Source: Chryseobacterium gilvum (GTDB lineage Bacteria > Bacteroidota > Bacteroidia > Flavobacteriales > Weeksellaceae). Taken from it: 64,000 nt of DNA. The notes beneath the pieces were generated by a model. That model saw nothing but the letters and a program-made list of their open reading frames with translations, had not been told where the DNA came from and did no database searches. The DNA is taken from the NCBI RefSeq assembly GCF_025628965.1, contig NZ_JAOTEN010000002.1, forward strand, positions 434,001-498,000, read 5' to 3'. Made by a program: the position numbers and the translations under genes. Positions 26,920-35,863 of the stretch are shown piece by piece (within the stretch, counting starts at the first letter, position 1; each line of letters opens with the position of its first letter).

Positions 26920-27004
26920 TATTCAATATAACTCTCTAATCAAATTTTTATTATCAAAAAGTTGATGATTTTGTAAAAATAGCAAATTTTTACGTTGAAA
27001 TTAT

Positions 27005-27559
27005 TTATATTTCTTTTAAAATTTTGTAAACCAAATGAGTAGGCAATCCCATAATGGTATAAAAACTGCCGGTTATTTTTTTGATTTTTGCCATTCCGAG
27101 CCATTCCTGAATACCATAACTTCCGGCTTTATCAAAAGGATGACAGGTATTGATATAAAAATCTATTTCTTCTTCTGAAATTTCATCCAATTCTACGTAG
27201 GCAATATCGGTTTCAGTAAGAGTTTTGTCAATTGTTTTGATGGTGATTCCCGTAAAAACCTGATGGGTTTTCCCAGATAATTGTTGGAGCATTTTTTTTG
27301 CCTCTTCTTTATCTTTTGGCTTTCCCAGTATTTGATTATCAATAGCTACGATTGTATCTGCAGTTAATAGAACTTCTTCATTTTCCAATGCTCTGAAGGT
27401 ATTTGCTTTTAAATCAGATAAATAAGAAGCTGCTTGATCTATTTTTATGCCTTGAGGGAGAATCTCTTCACAATCGATGGTAACAACTTCAAAATCAAAT
27501 CCCAAACCGGATAAAAGTTCTTTTCGTCTAGGGGACTGTGAGGCTAATAATATTTTCAT
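27005..27559 (-). CDS. maf: Maf family nucleotide pyrophosphatase
   Basis: House-cleaning enzyme hydrolysing non-canonical or dTTP/UTP-type nucleoside triphosphates. The start is placed at ATG 27559, because the family begins MKILLASQSPRRKELL; the frame is open for 12 more codons upstream, but these overlap the neighbouring gene and are atypical. From that start it is 184 residues, with TADTIVAIDNQILGKPKD and HPFDKAGSYGIQEWLG, both Maf signatures. It follows the kdsC-like gene by 10 bp. Confidence 0.92.
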   Translation of the reverse strand: MKILLASQSPRRKELLSGLGFDFEVVTIDCEEILPQGIKIDQAASYLSDLKANTFRALENEEVLLTADTIVAIDNQILGKPKDKEEAKKMLQQLSGKTHQVFTGITIKTIDKTLTETDIAYVELDEISEEEIDFYINTCHPFDKAGSYGIQEWLGMAKIKKITGSFYTIMGLPTHLVYKILKEI

Positions 27560-27569
27560 AATCAATACA

Positions 27570-28088
27570 TTAAACAGATTGTGTGTTATCATCATGCCAT
27601 TTTCCCTGAACTTTCATGACCTGCTCAATGACATCACGTACTGCCCCACTTCCTCCCTTGATCGGGGAAATATAATCTGCGATGGCTTTAATTTCGGGAA
27701 CTGCATTTTCCGGACATGTTGAAATGGCAGAATTTTCCATCATGTGCAAATCAGGAATATCATCTCCCATGGTAAGAATTTCTTCGTTTTTAAGACTAAA
27801 TTTTAATTTAAAATCTTCAAAATCAATCATTTTATCATGAGATTTTGCATAATAGTTTTCAATACCCAGATAATTAATCCGGTGTTTTACCATTTCGTCA
27901 TTTCCTCCTGTAATTACACCTATTAAATAATTGTTTTTTAACGCTTTTACAACTGCATAACCATCTAAAACATTCATCACACGGCTCATATTTCCTCCGG
28001 GCATCAGATAAACGCTGCCATCGGTAAAAACGCCGTCCACATCAAATACAAATGCTTTTATATCTTTTAGTTTTTCTTTATAACTCAT
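27570..28088 (-). CDS. HAD phosphatase, KdsC-like (3-deoxy-D-manno-octulosonate 8-phosphate phosphatase family)
   Basis: The start at 28088 gives 172 residues beginning MSYKEKLKDIKAFVFDVDGVFTDGS. The DVDG nucleophile motif lies near the N-terminus, followed by VITGGNDEMVKHR and LTMGDDIPDLHMM, typical of the capless C0-type HAD group containing KdsC (Kdo synthesis for lipopolysaccharide). No other Kdo gene is adjacent, so a different sugar phosphate is possible. It overlaps the DUF2520 gene by 11 bp. Confidence 0.82.
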   Translation of the reverse strand: MSYKEKLKDIKAFVFDVDGVFTDGSVYLMPGGNMSRVMNVLDGYAVVKALKNNYLIGVITGGNDEMVKHRINYLGIENYYAKSHDKMIDFEDFKLKFSLKNEEILTMGDDIPDLHMMENSAISTCPENAVPEIKAIADYISPIKGGSGAVRDVIEQVMKVQGKWHDDNTQSV

Positions 28089-28827
28089 ACATTTTTTTAA
28101 TAGAATGATTGATTGTTTTATAGATTTCAAGGCTTTCCCCTTTCAATAATTGCTCATGCATCTCTAAAATCCGGGTGTCGTTTCGTACTGCAGGTCCTGT
28201 TTGTGCTGATCTGGGATCAATTTCGTGTATTTTTTGTACCGTCTCATCGATTAATGGTAAAAAATAATCAAAAGGAATATCCTGAGAATCTGAAATTTCT
28301 TTGGCTCTTGAAAAAAGATGATTGACAAAATTACAGGCAAAAACCGCTGTCAGGTGAATGTATTTTCTTTTTTCAAAGTTGCTTTCCATTACTTTTTCAG
28401 AAATCTGAGAAGCCAGATGCATAAGCACATTTTTATCTTCTTCGTTTTCGGTTTCAATAAAAAAAGGAATATTTTTATACTCTAAATCTTTACTTTTTGA
28501 AAACGTCTGTAAAGGATAAAAGCTTGATTTTCTGTATTCTCCCATTAAAATCTCTTTAGCAAGAGAGCCAGATGTATGTGCAACGAGACACTCTTTTTTA
28601 GTAATGATTTTAGAAATATCTTCCACAGAACGGTCACTCACACAAATAAGATATACTTCTGCATCTTCCAATTGATCTGTAGAATAAGGAATTCCCAATT
28701 CTTCTGAAATTTCCTTTAAATCACTCGTATTTCTGCCATAGATCTGTTTAAGCGGAATATTTTTCCGGGTAAAAGCTTTAGCAAGATGATATGCTACATT
28801 TCCGGAACCGATAATTACAATTTGCAT
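28078..28827 (-). CDS. Rossmann-like and DUF2520 domain protein
   Basis: The 249 residues comprise an N-terminal Rossmann domain with IIGSGNVAYHLAKAF (6-20) and GRNTSDLKEIS for the cofactor, then a C-terminal helical domain (about 125-249) typical of DUF2520 and resembling the dimerisation domain of ketopantoate or pyrroline-5-carboxylate reductases. Substrate not known. First gene of a reverse operon with the kdsC-like gene and maf. The promoter lies so close that the mRNA may have no leader. Confidence 0.85.
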   Translation of the reverse strand: MQIVIIGSGNVAYHLAKAFTRKNIPLKQIYGRNTSDLKEISEELGIPYSTDQLEDAEVYLICVSDRSVEDISKIITKKECLVAHTSGSLAKEILMGEYRKSSFYPLQTFSKSKDLEYKNIPFFIETENEEDKNVLMHLASQISEKVMESNFEKRKYIHLTAVFACNFVNHLFSRAKEISDSQDIPFDYFLPLIDETVQKIHEIDPRSAQTGPAVRNDTRILEMHEQLLKGESLEIYKTINHSIKKMYEL

Positions 28828-28831
28828 CTAA

Positions 28832-28839
28832 CAAATATA
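28832..28839 (-). promoter_or_regulatory. -7 promoter element of the DUF2520 operon, leaderless arrangement
   Basis: On the minus strand TATATTTG matches TAnnTTTG. Only 4 bases separate its last base from the ATG, so transcription would start at or within a few bases of the start codon. Confidence 0.55.
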
Positions 28840-28865
28840 AGATTTTATGATATTTGGACTCAAAA

Positions 28866-28898
28866 TTGAATACATAATTTAACTTTTAGATATTTTTG
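28866..28898 (+). promoter_or_regulatory. Promoter of the ECF sigma factor operon
   Basis: -33 TTG at 28866-28868, a 22-bp spacer, and -7 TATTTTTG at 28891-28898, fitting the Bacteroidota housekeeping promoter. Confidence 0.55.
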
Positions 28899-28923
28899 TA
28901 ATCCAAAACAATGAAAGCATCTT

Positions 28924-29475
28924 ATGAAGATTAAGGACGCAGAGATTATTGCGCTCATGCAAAACCCACGAACGCTTGAAAAAGGTATTCGTGTGTTAAT
29001 GGATGCTTATCAGAGTAGATTGTATTGGCACATCAGAAGAATCATTGTGGACGGCGATCTTGCGCAGGACACTTTGCAGGAGACTTTTATTAAAGCTTAT
29101 CAGAATTTTCATCAGTTTAAAAATGACAGTCAGCTATATACCTGGCTGTACAGAATTGCAACCAACGAAGCACTGCAACAGATCAATAAGCTGAAAAAAA
29201 TGCAGAAAACAGATGAAGATCCTGAGTATTATATGCAGAATCTTGTTGCCGATAATACCCACAGCGATGCTGAAGAGATCCAGGTTTTTCTCCAGAAAGC
29301 TATACAAAGCCTTCCGGAAAAGCAGAAACTGGTATTTATGATGCGGTATTATGATGATTTACCTTATGAAGAGATATCAAAAATTGTAGATATGTCAGTA
29401 GGGACTTTAAAAACAAATTATCATTATGCCAAGCAAAAGATAGAAGAATATATTAAGGAAAATTACGAAAGATAA
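28924..29475 (+). CDS. ECF-type RNA polymerase sigma factor
   Basis: Sigma-70 family, ECF group, 183 residues. Region 2 contains DGDLAQDTLQETFIKAYQNFHQFKNDSQLYTWLYRIATNEAL (about 43-84), with the core-binding and -10 recognition helices. Region 4 contains LPEKQKLVFMMRYYDDLPYEEISKIVDMSVGTLKTNYHYAKQKI. It is followed by a single-TM protein gene that could encode its anti-sigma factor. The target regulon is unknown. Confidence 0.92.
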   Translation: MKIKDAEIIALMQNPRTLEKGIRVLMDAYQSRLYWHIRRIIVDGDLAQDTLQETFIKAYQNFHQFKNDSQLYTWLYRIATNEALQQINKLKKMQKTDEDPEYYMQNLVADNTHSDAEEIQVFLQKAIQSLPEKQKLVFMMRYYDDLPYEEISKIVDMSVGTLKTNYHYAKQKIEEYIKENYER

Positions 29476-29490
29476 TTTTTAAACAACGAC

Positions 29491-30120
29491 ATGAAAGAGT
29501 TTGATCTAGATAAATTAGAACGCAAGAACATTTACAAAGTGCGTGAGAGTATGTTTGAAAATATGCAGGATCGGGTATTGAGTAAGGTGAATGATTTAGA
29601 TCTGGAATTATTAGAACGCAAAAACATTTACAAAATATCGGATGATGTATTTGAAAATATTCAAATGACGGTATTGAATGATATCAATGCATATCAAAAA
29701 GCTCCAATATTTAAATTAAGCTGGGGATATGCCGCAGCTGCTTCACTGGCATTGATTTTTGGGTCAGCTTTTTTATATAATTCTTACTCTGATTCAAATA
29801 CAGAAAATATTCCGGTAAAAAATTATACAGAAAATCCTGTACCTAAAAAGGAAAGTGAGATTGCCTATGAAACATTACAATCTGATTTAACTTCTGTTGA
29901 AAATAGTAATCAAACATTTGACAATCAGCAGGTAAAGGCAGTTGCTTACGCTCCTGATCATTCGAAAAACAATGATGATGAACCGGCCAAAAAGCCTAAA
30001 ACTGTTTCAAAACAGACTGAAGCTCATGTGGCAGAATATTTGGATTCATTCTCAAATTCTGAAATTGCTGAATTAGCCAATAATTCTACTCAGGATGTTT
30101 ATTTAGATTTATATAATTAA
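29491..30120 (+). CDS. Putative anti-sigma-like membrane protein with a duplicated N-terminal motif
   Basis: The 209 residues have no strong match that I recognise. The cytosolic N-terminus is an internal duplication: residues about 5-37 (LERKNIYKVRESMFENMQDR) and 38-70 (LERKNIYKISDDVFENIQMT) are clearly homologous. One hydrophobic segment (about 76-97) follows, then a polar, probably extracytoplasmic tail. Position 16 bp after an ECF sigma gene, with this topology, suggests an anti-sigma factor; no zinc-binding HxxxCxxC motif is present. Role is inferred from context. Confidence 0.7.
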   Translation: MKEFDLDKLERKNIYKVRESMFENMQDRVLSKVNDLDLELLERKNIYKISDDVFENIQMTVLNDINAYQKAPIFKLSWGYAAAASLALIFGSAFLYNSYSDSNTENIPVKNYTENPVPKKESEIAYETLQSDLTSVENSNQTFDNQQVKAVAYAPDHSKNNDDEPAKKPKTVSKQTEAHVAEYLDSFSNSEIAELANNSTQDVYLDLYN

Positions 30121-30127
30121 AAGAGAA

Positions 30128-30640
30128 ATGAAAAAGATATTATTTACACTTCTTATTATTTGCGGTTTTGGCTTAAATGCTCAGAAAACAGAGTACGACT
30201 GGAAAAAAATGGATCCGAAACAAAGAAAAGAAGTTATAAATAATCTTTCTCCTGAAGAAAGAAAAACACTTCTTACGCAGTTCAGGAATAATATGGTGCT
30301 GGATAATCTGGATGTAGACCCGAAAGATAAAGCAGAATTTACCAACATGTATAATGAATACATTGAAAACCAGAAAAAAATAAAAAGCCAGTTTGATTCT
30401 AACTTTAACCCTGAAACTTTATCCGATGAGGAAGCAAAAGCAAAATTGCAGCAGAGTTTCGATGTAGGGCAAAAATTATTAGATAACAGGAAAAAATATG
30501 CAGAAAAAATGCAGACCGTGATCCCTTGTCAGAAAGTGCTGAAGTTATTCCAGTCTGAAGGGATGATGAGGGATAAAATGAATGAAAAAAAGCAAAACGG
30601 AGAAAACGGTAGGGGTTCTAGACCGAGACAAAACCCATAA
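30128..30640 (+). CDS. Secreted helical protein of the sigma factor operon
   Basis: The 170 residues begin with a signal peptide (about 1-18, ending LNAQ). The rest is highly charged and helical, with MDPKQRKEVINNLSPEERKT, and a Gly/Arg-rich tail. The general look resembles Spy/CpxP-type periplasmic stress proteins, but I see no diagnostic LTxxQ motif. It starts 7 bp after the putative anti-sigma gene, so it is probably part of that regulatory unit. Confidence 0.65.
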   Translation: MKKILFTLLIICGFGLNAQKTEYDWKKMDPKQRKEVINNLSPEERKTLLTQFRNNMVLDNLDVDPKDKAEFTNMYNEYIENQKKIKSQFDSNFNPETLSDEEAKAKLQQSFDVGQKLLDNRKKYAEKMQTVIPCQKVLKLFQSEGMMRDKMNEKKQNGENGRGSRPRQNP

Positions 30641-30662
30641 TAGTTTATTTTTTTAATGTTAG

Positions 30663-30692
30663 ACGACTCTTGCAATTTATTGTGAGAGTCGT
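30663..30692 (+). terminator. Terminator of the ECF sigma operon
   Basis: Stem ACGACTCT/AGAGTCGT with a 14-base loop, followed by TTTAATTTTTTT. Confidence 0.8.
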
Positions 30693-30749
30693 TTAATTTT
30701 TTTAATGTATAAAAAATGATTTAATTTCAACAGATAGTAAGCGAATTGT

Positions 30750-30757
30750 TATTTTTG
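30750..30757 (+). promoter_or_regulatory. -7 element upstream of the 30.8 kb secreted protein gene
   Basis: TATTTTTG matches TAnnTTTG, 60 bp before the start codon; no clear -33 element. Confidence 0.45.
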
Positions 30758-30817
30758 TGAATAATTAATTTGCTCTGAGTTCCTTCTTACAGTCATCTCT
30801 CTTATAAAATCATCAAT

Positions 30818-31849
30818 ATGAAAAAAATATTTTTCTTTCTATTGCTTTCTGGTTTATATTTCGCCCAGAAAAAGGAAGTAATCGATTTGTCCAAATCTAT
30901 AAAAGACGGCAAAAACACGTATAAAAGCTTCAGAGTAATCGATCAGCGGCCCAATAAAGAAATTGGAAGCATATTATTTCACAAAAATATGGTAAACATT
31001 GTTTTTGAAAATAATGCAGAAAAAGATATTTCGGATTGGTTTTATAAATACAATACGACAAAAGGAAGTGACGAATTGGTGCTTTTATTAGAAAACGTAG
31101 CGATTTCTGAAGACATAAAAGAAAAATATTCTATCGGCAAACTTGCTTTGAGAGCAAGCACTTTTAAAAATAAAGGGGACGGCTATCATTTTGTGAATAA
31201 AATAGATACCGTAGCAACGATTTCGTCACGTGATACACCTTATTTATCACAAAGTTTAGCAAAGAAAATTACATTGTCTTTAGCAGATTTGTTGAAAGAT
31301 TCTTACAGTAAAAGGACTTGGGAATTTGGTATTTCTGAAAATGATCTTACCAATTATCAAACTATTTTAATAGATAAGCTTGATATTTTAAAATCAGACA
31401 CACTAAAAGAAGGGGTTTATAAAGATTCCTACAGTTTCTTCACCCACAATCCGGAACCGGGTTACATGATTGAAACCAACAGCAAAGGAGTTGTGACAAA
31501 AGCGTCGAAAGGCGAAGATAAAAAACCAATCAGAAATTTTTATGCGTTTGTTCATAATGGGGTTCCGTTTAAAGTAATTCCGGTCGGTTATGTTGAGATT
31601 TTCAGAGATGAATTAGGGCTTTTCATTGAAGTAAAAAAAGAAGAGCTTTTCCCCGAATCTAATTCTACGATGGTTATGTTGGGCGGCGGTATAGGAGGTT
31701 TAATAGGAAGTGTCGTGGCCAATGTAGCGTTTGTGGCAATCGACGCCAGTATAGCGAAGAAAAGAAAAGCAATGTCAGGAACTGAGGTTTCGCTTGATCC
31801 TTTAACCGGAAATTATATATTGCCGGAAAACTTTGGTAAATCTAAATAA
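30818..31849 (+). CDS. Hypothetical secreted protein
   Basis: Not recognised. The 343 residues carry an N-terminal signal peptide (about 1-16, ending FAQ), a long mixed alpha/beta region, and a Gly-rich hydrophobic stretch near residues 288-312 (MLGGGIGGLIGSVVANVAFV) that could insert in or contact a membrane, then a short basic tail. It stands alone between two terminator/promoter regions. Envelope location is the only thing that can be said. Confidence 0.65.
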   Translation: MKKIFFFLLLSGLYFAQKKEVIDLSKSIKDGKNTYKSFRVIDQRPNKEIGSILFHKNMVNIVFENNAEKDISDWFYKYNTTKGSDELVLLLENVAISEDIKEKYSIGKLALRASTFKNKGDGYHFVNKIDTVATISSRDTPYLSQSLAKKITLSLADLLKDSYSKRTWEFGISENDLTNYQTILIDKLDILKSDTLKEGVYKDSYSFFTHNPEPGYMIETNSKGVVTKASKGEDKKPIRNFYAFVHNGVPFKVIPVGYVEIFRDELGLFIEVKKEELFPESNSTMVMLGGGIGGLIGSVVANVAFVAIDASIAKKRKAMSGTEVSLDPLTGNYILPENFGKSK

Positions 31850-31936
31850 CGTATTGAGTACGATCTTCCTCACTTTTTATTTGAAAGATCAGCATCTTGT
31901 ACTAAAAATTAAAAATGAATTTCTCCTGCATTTTTT

Positions 31937-31944
31937 TATCTTTG
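31937..31944 (+). promoter_or_regulatory. -7 promoter element of lepA
   Basis: TATCTTTG matches TAnnTTTG, 18 bp before the lepA start. Confidence 0.5.
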
Positions 31945-31962
31945 CAGATTACAAGTTCTTAA

Positions 31963-33759
31963 ATGAAAAACATACGAAATTTTTGCATAATCGCCCATAT
32001 TGACCACGGTAAAAGTACTTTGGCAGACCGTCTTTTGGAGTATACCAATACCGTGACTCAGAGAGAATTACAGTCTCAGACGCTCGATGATATGGATCTG
32101 GAAAAAGAACGTGGGATTACCATAAAATCTCATGCGATCCAGATGGATTATGAATACAAAGGAGAAAAATATACCTTAAACCTTATTGATACACCGGGAC
32201 ACGTAGATTTTTCTTACGAAGTTTCCCGTTCTATTGCAGCCTGTGAAGGGGCGCTTCTGATTGTAGATGCTGCACAAAGTATTCAGGCACAGACTATTAG
32301 TAATTTATATTTAGCTTTAGAAAATGATCTGGAAATTATTCCGATTTTGAATAAAATAGATCTTCCTTCAGCCAATCCGGAAGAAGTTACCGACGAAATT
32401 ATGGGGCTTTTAGGATGTAAATACGAAGATGTTCTTCGGGTTTCAGGAAAAACCGGTGAAGGTGTTCACCATTTGTTAGAACAGATTGTTGAGAGAATTC
32501 CGGCTCCTGTCGGAGATCCGAAAGCACCGCTTCAGGCATTGATTTTCGACTCTGTTTATAATCCTTTCCGAGGAATTGAAGCCTATTTCAAAGTTGTAAA
32601 TGGAAGTATTTCTAAAAACGAAAAGATTAAATTTTTCGCGACAGGAAAAGAATACGGCGCAGATGAGGTAGGAACATTAAAATTGAAACAGGTTCCTAAA
32701 AAAACAATTGAATGTGGTGATGTAGGCTACATTATTTCCGGAATCAAAGATGCCCGTGAAGTAAAAGTGGGGGATACCATTACTTCTTTTGTGAATCCTG
32801 CTGCAGAAGCAATTGACGGTTTTGAAGAAGTAAAACCTATGGTTTTTGCAGGTATTTATCCCATAGAATCTGAAGATTTTGAAGAATTGAGATTTTCATT
32901 GGAAAAATTAAGGCTGAATGATGCTTCGTTGGTTTTTGAGCCGGAAAGTTCTGCTGCTCTTGGTTTTGGTTTCCGATGCGGATTCTTAGGAATGCTTCAT
33001 ATGGAAATTGTACAGGAACGTCTGGACAGGGAATTCAACATGGATGTGATCACAACGGTTCCCAACGTGTCGTACCACGGATATTCTAAAAAAGATCCCG
33101 AAACTACAATTTTGATCAACAACCCATCTGAAATGATTGATCCCAATCTTTTAGACCGTGTAGAAGAACCTTATATAAAAGCGTCAATCATCACTAAATC
33201 TGATTTCGTAGGGTCTGTCATGACACTCTGTATTGAGAAAAGAGGGGAAATCGTCAATCAGAGTTACCTTACTGCAGACCGGGTAGAATTAACATTCAAT
33301 ATGCCTCTTGCTGAGGTTGTTTTTGACTTTTATGACCGTCTGAAATCTATTTCTAAAGGATATGCGTCGTTTGATTATTCCCCGATTGGAATGCGAGCTT
33401 CTAAGCTGGTAAAAATGGATATCCTGATCAATGGAGATATGGTAGATGCGCTTTCTTCGTTAATTCATGATTCCAATGCGTATTACATTGGTAAAAAAAT
33501 GTGTGAAAAGCTTCGTGAGCTGATCCCGAGACAGCAGTTTGATATTGCTGTTCAGGCCGCTTTGGGAGCAAAAGTAATTGCAAGAGAAACCATTAAAGCT
33601 TTACGGAAAGACGTTACCGCAAAATGTTACGGTGGTGATATTTCCAGAAAACGTAAATTACTGGAAAAGCAGAAAGAAGGAAAGAAGAAAATGAAGCAGA
33701 TTGGTAGGGTAGAAGTGCCACAATCAGCATTTATGGCTGTTTTGAAGCTGAATGACTAA
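31963..33759 (+). CDS. lepA: Elongation factor 4 (back-translocating GTPase LepA)
   Basis: Ribosomal translational GTPase of 598 residues. G motifs: [14 protein letters not shown] (G1), the RGITIKS segment (G2), DTPGHVDF (G3), NKIDLPSA (G4). It has EF-G-like domains II, III and V and the LepA-specific C-terminal domain ([20 protein letters not shown]-like, here [20 protein letters not shown]). Length fits the family. Monocistronic with a strong terminator. Confidence 0.97.
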   Translation: MKNIRNFCIIAHIDHGKSTLADRLLEYTNTVTQRELQSQTLDDMDLEKERGITIKSHAIQMDYEYKGEKYTLNLIDTPGHVDFSYEVSRSIAACEGALLIVDAAQSIQAQTISNLYLALENDLEIIPILNKIDLPSANPEEVTDEIMGLLGCKYEDVLRVSGKTGEGVHHLLEQIVERIPAPVGDPKAPLQALIFDSVYNPFRGIEAYFKVVNGSISKNEKIKFFATGKEYGADEVGTLKLKQVPKKTIECGDVGYIISGIKDAREVKVGDTITSFVNPAAEAIDGFEEVKPMVFAGIYPIESEDFEELRFSLEKLRLNDASLVFEPESSAALGFGFRCGFLGMLHMEIVQERLDREFNMDVITTVPNVSYHGYSKKDPETTILINNPSEMIDPNLLDRVEEPYIKASIITKSDFVGSVMTLCIEKRGEIVNQSYLTADRVELTFNMPLAEVVFDFYDRLKSISKGYASFDYSPIGMRASKLVKMDILINGDMVDALSSLIHDSNAYYIGKKMCEKLRELIPRQQFDIAVQAALGAKVIARETIKALRKDVTAKCYGGDISRKRKLLEKQKEGKKKMKQIGRVEVPQSAFMAVLKLND

Positions 33760-33764
33760 TGATA

Positions 33765-33789
33765 AAGGCCGGCAAATTTTGCCGGCCTT
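33765..33789 (+). terminator. Terminator of lepA, between convergent genes
   Basis: Perfect GC-rich stem AAGGCCGGC/GCCGGCCTT with a 7-base loop, 5 bp after the lepA stop. Confidence 0.9.
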
Positions 33790-33812
33790 CTTTTAGATTA
33801 TTTTTATACCAT

Positions 33813-34448
33813 TTATTTTTTAGTAAATTTAATCTCCATGGTTTTAAATTCTTTTCCCGTTTTAGAATCAGGGCCGTACATTTCTAATGTTTGATGAGTA
33901 TCGTCAGTAAAAGTATATACTTCTCTCACATCGCAGTCTTTTCCGGGTCTTGAAGGGTCGGTCATCTTTCCTTTAAATTCGATCGATCTCTTTGAAGGAT
34001 TCCAGTCGCCTTCCGTATGCATGATTCCTGTTCCCATATTGTCGATCCAGGTGCTTACAAATTTTTTCTTACTGTTATCATATGCGGTAATGCTCATTCC
34101 TTCAAAAGGCATTCCCATAAAATTGCCTTTGTGATTGCTCACTTGATAGCGGCCGTCAAACATCATTTTATTGGTTGCTTCAGATTTGCTCGTCATCGGT
34201 TTTCCGCCATTTTCCATCCACATGGTGGTTTCTCCCATCCAGCTTCCGTCAGATTTTGCAAGCATTTTGTGCATGTCTCCGGGAGTTGCATATTCCATCC
34301 ATGCTTTGGTTGCGGCTGCAGAATCTACAGGTTTCCATTCTTCTTGCGCTGTAGATGCTTCCTTGTCATTATCTTTCACATCTACTTTTACCTTATCACA
34401 GGCAAAAAATAAGAAAGCAGCGCATGCTCCGAATAATAATTTTTTCAT
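33813..34448 (-). CDS. DUF1579 family lipoprotein
   Basis: The 211 residues start with a lipoprotein signal (MKKLLFGACAAFLFFACDK, lipid-modified Cys at about 17). A charged spacer and the DUF1579 beta-rich domain follow, with GDMHKMLAKSDGSWMGETTMWM, GRYQVSNHKGNFMGMPFEGMS and the closing REVYTFTDDTHQTLEMYG. The family is a lipocalin-like barrel of unknown ligand. Probably anchored in the outer membrane, facing the periplasm. Confidence 0.8.
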   Translation of the reverse strand: MKKLLFGACAAFLFFACDKVKVDVKDNDKEASTAQEEWKPVDSAAATKAWMEYATPGDMHKMLAKSDGSWMGETTMWMENGGKPMTSKSEATNKMMFDGRYQVSNHKGNFMGMPFEGMSITAYDNSKKKFVSTWIDNMGTGIMHTEGDWNPSKRSIEFKGKMTDPSRPGKDCDVREVYTFTDDTHQTLEMYGPDSKTGKEFKTMEIKFTKK

Positions 34449-34515
34449 AATAGTTTAATTTTAAGTTGATTATAAATGTAATAAAAAAAATATAATCAAT
34501 AGATAGTATTACTAA

Positions 34516-34546
34516 TTGATATGAACTGGTCTAAATTGTAGCTTTG
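34516..34546 (+). promoter_or_regulatory. Promoter of the broken ADP-ribose gene trio
   Basis: -33 TTG at 34516-34518, a 20-bp spacer, and -7 TAGCTTTG at 34539-34546. The promoter looks intact although the genes downstream are not. Confidence 0.5.
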
Positions 34547-34606
34547 TGTGATCATAACGCGATGATTTAAGAATTTACTCATGACCCAATTAAACATATT
34601 AAAATC

Positions 34607-35118
34607 ATGAATATCAAATCGAATTACGAAAAGGCGACATCACAAAAATAAAAGCAGATGCCATTGTGAATGCAGCCAATTCATCCCTACTTGGAGGTGG
34701 TGGCGTTGACGGAGCGATTCATCGAGCAGGAGGGCCTGAGATTTTGGAAGAATGTAAACAAATCAGAAACCGACAAGGAAAATGTAATACAGGAGAAGCG
34801 GTGGTAACTACTGCCGGAAATCTTCCTGCAAAATATGTCATTCATACAGTTGGTCCGGTTTGGGATAATGATGAAGAAAAATGTTCAAAACTATTGGCAA
34901 ACTGCTATAAAAATTCTTTAAAATTGGCTGAAAGCTTACATGTAAAGACGGTTTCATTTCCGAATATCAGTACAGGAGTATATCGGTTTCCAAAAGAATT
35001 AGCCGCTAAAATTGCTGTTCAGGAAGTGAGTACTTTTGATTCTCAACTCATAGAAAACGTTATTTTTGTATGCTTTGATGATGAAAATGAGAAAATTTAT
35101 AAAGCATTGTTAGAGTAA
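34607..35118 (+). pseudogene. Macrodomain (O-acetyl-ADP-ribose deacetylase type), frameshifted near the start
   Basis: A complete macrodomain of about 170 residues is encoded: [39 protein letters not shown] and [18 protein letters not shown] are the family motifs (MacroD/YmdB type, acting on ADP-ribose derivatives). The only sensible start, ATG 34607, is in a different frame from the domain. A TAA closes the domain frame just upstream, so one base appears to be missing near 34611-34620. The first in-frame GTG (34666) would lose the first strand and part of the ADP-ribose pocket. Length plus one base is divisible by three. Sequencing error is the main alternative. Confidence 0.75.
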
Positions 35119-35123
35119 AACAA

Positions 35124-35809
35124 ATGAAAAAACTCACCATATTAAGCGGTGCCGGAATCAGTGCCGAAAGCGGAATAAAACCTTCAGAGACGGAGACGGT
35201 CTTTGGGAAAATCATCATGTAACCGATGTAGCAAGCCCGGAAGGATGGCGAAAAGACAGAGAATTGGTTCTTGAATTTTACAACCAGAGACGCCGCCAAC
35301 TTCATGAAGTAGAACCAAATGATGCGCATAAAATCATTGCAGATTTAGAAAAATATTTTGACGTTCAGATTATTACTCAAAATATAGATGATTTGCACGA
35401 AAGAGCAGGCTCAACCCATATTGTTCATCTTCATGGAGAATTGTTCAAGTCCTGCTCTTCCAACAATAAAGCTTTGATTTACGACCAAAAAGATGACATC
35501 AACATCGGAGATAAAGCCGAAGACGGAGCGCAATTGCGGCCTTTCATCGTTTGGTTCGGGGAAGAAGTGCCATTGATGAGAGAAGCAACCGAAAAAGCAA
35601 GAGAAGCGGATATTTTTTTGGTTATCGGAACATCTTTACAGGTTTATCCGGCTGCAGGATTGATCCACGAGATCAAAGACGATTGTCTTTTGATTGTGAT
35701 CAATCCCAATGAAACAGGCTTCGGATATGGTGAAAGAGCGGTTGTTATGAAAGAAACCGCGACAAGAGGAATGAAATTACTGTTTGATAAACTTATACAT
35801 TTAGCATAA
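35124..35809 (+). pseudogene. Sir2 family NAD-dependent deacylase (class III type), frameshifted
   Basis: The frame from ATG 35124 reads MKKLTILSGAGISAESGIK and then leaves the sirtuin frame at the A-run 35177-35180. Adding one A restores TFRDGDGLWENHHV and the rest. The remainder is intact: FYNQRRRQL with the Tyr-xx-Arg pair that marks class III (succinyl/malonyl-preferring) sirtuins, TQNIDDLHERAG, catalytic His in HLHGELF, GTSLQVYPAAG. Zinc-binding Cys pairs are absent, with a single Cys after the catalytic His region. The total is one base short of 229 codons. It lies 5 bp after the macrodomain gene. Confidence 0.8.
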
Positions 35810-35863
35810 AAGGAAAATTGAATTTTCCTAAATTAGAAACTCAATTAATGTAATAAAACACAA

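Noticed and set aside
31226-31233. TCACGTGA as a parS core
   Set aside because: Flanks do not extend the palindrome to the consensus.
34017-34458. Forward frames of 95-131 codons antisense to the DUF1579 lipoprotein gene
   Set aside because: The reverse frame has a lipobox signal and a recognised domain; the forward frames are His/Phe/Ser-rich shadows.
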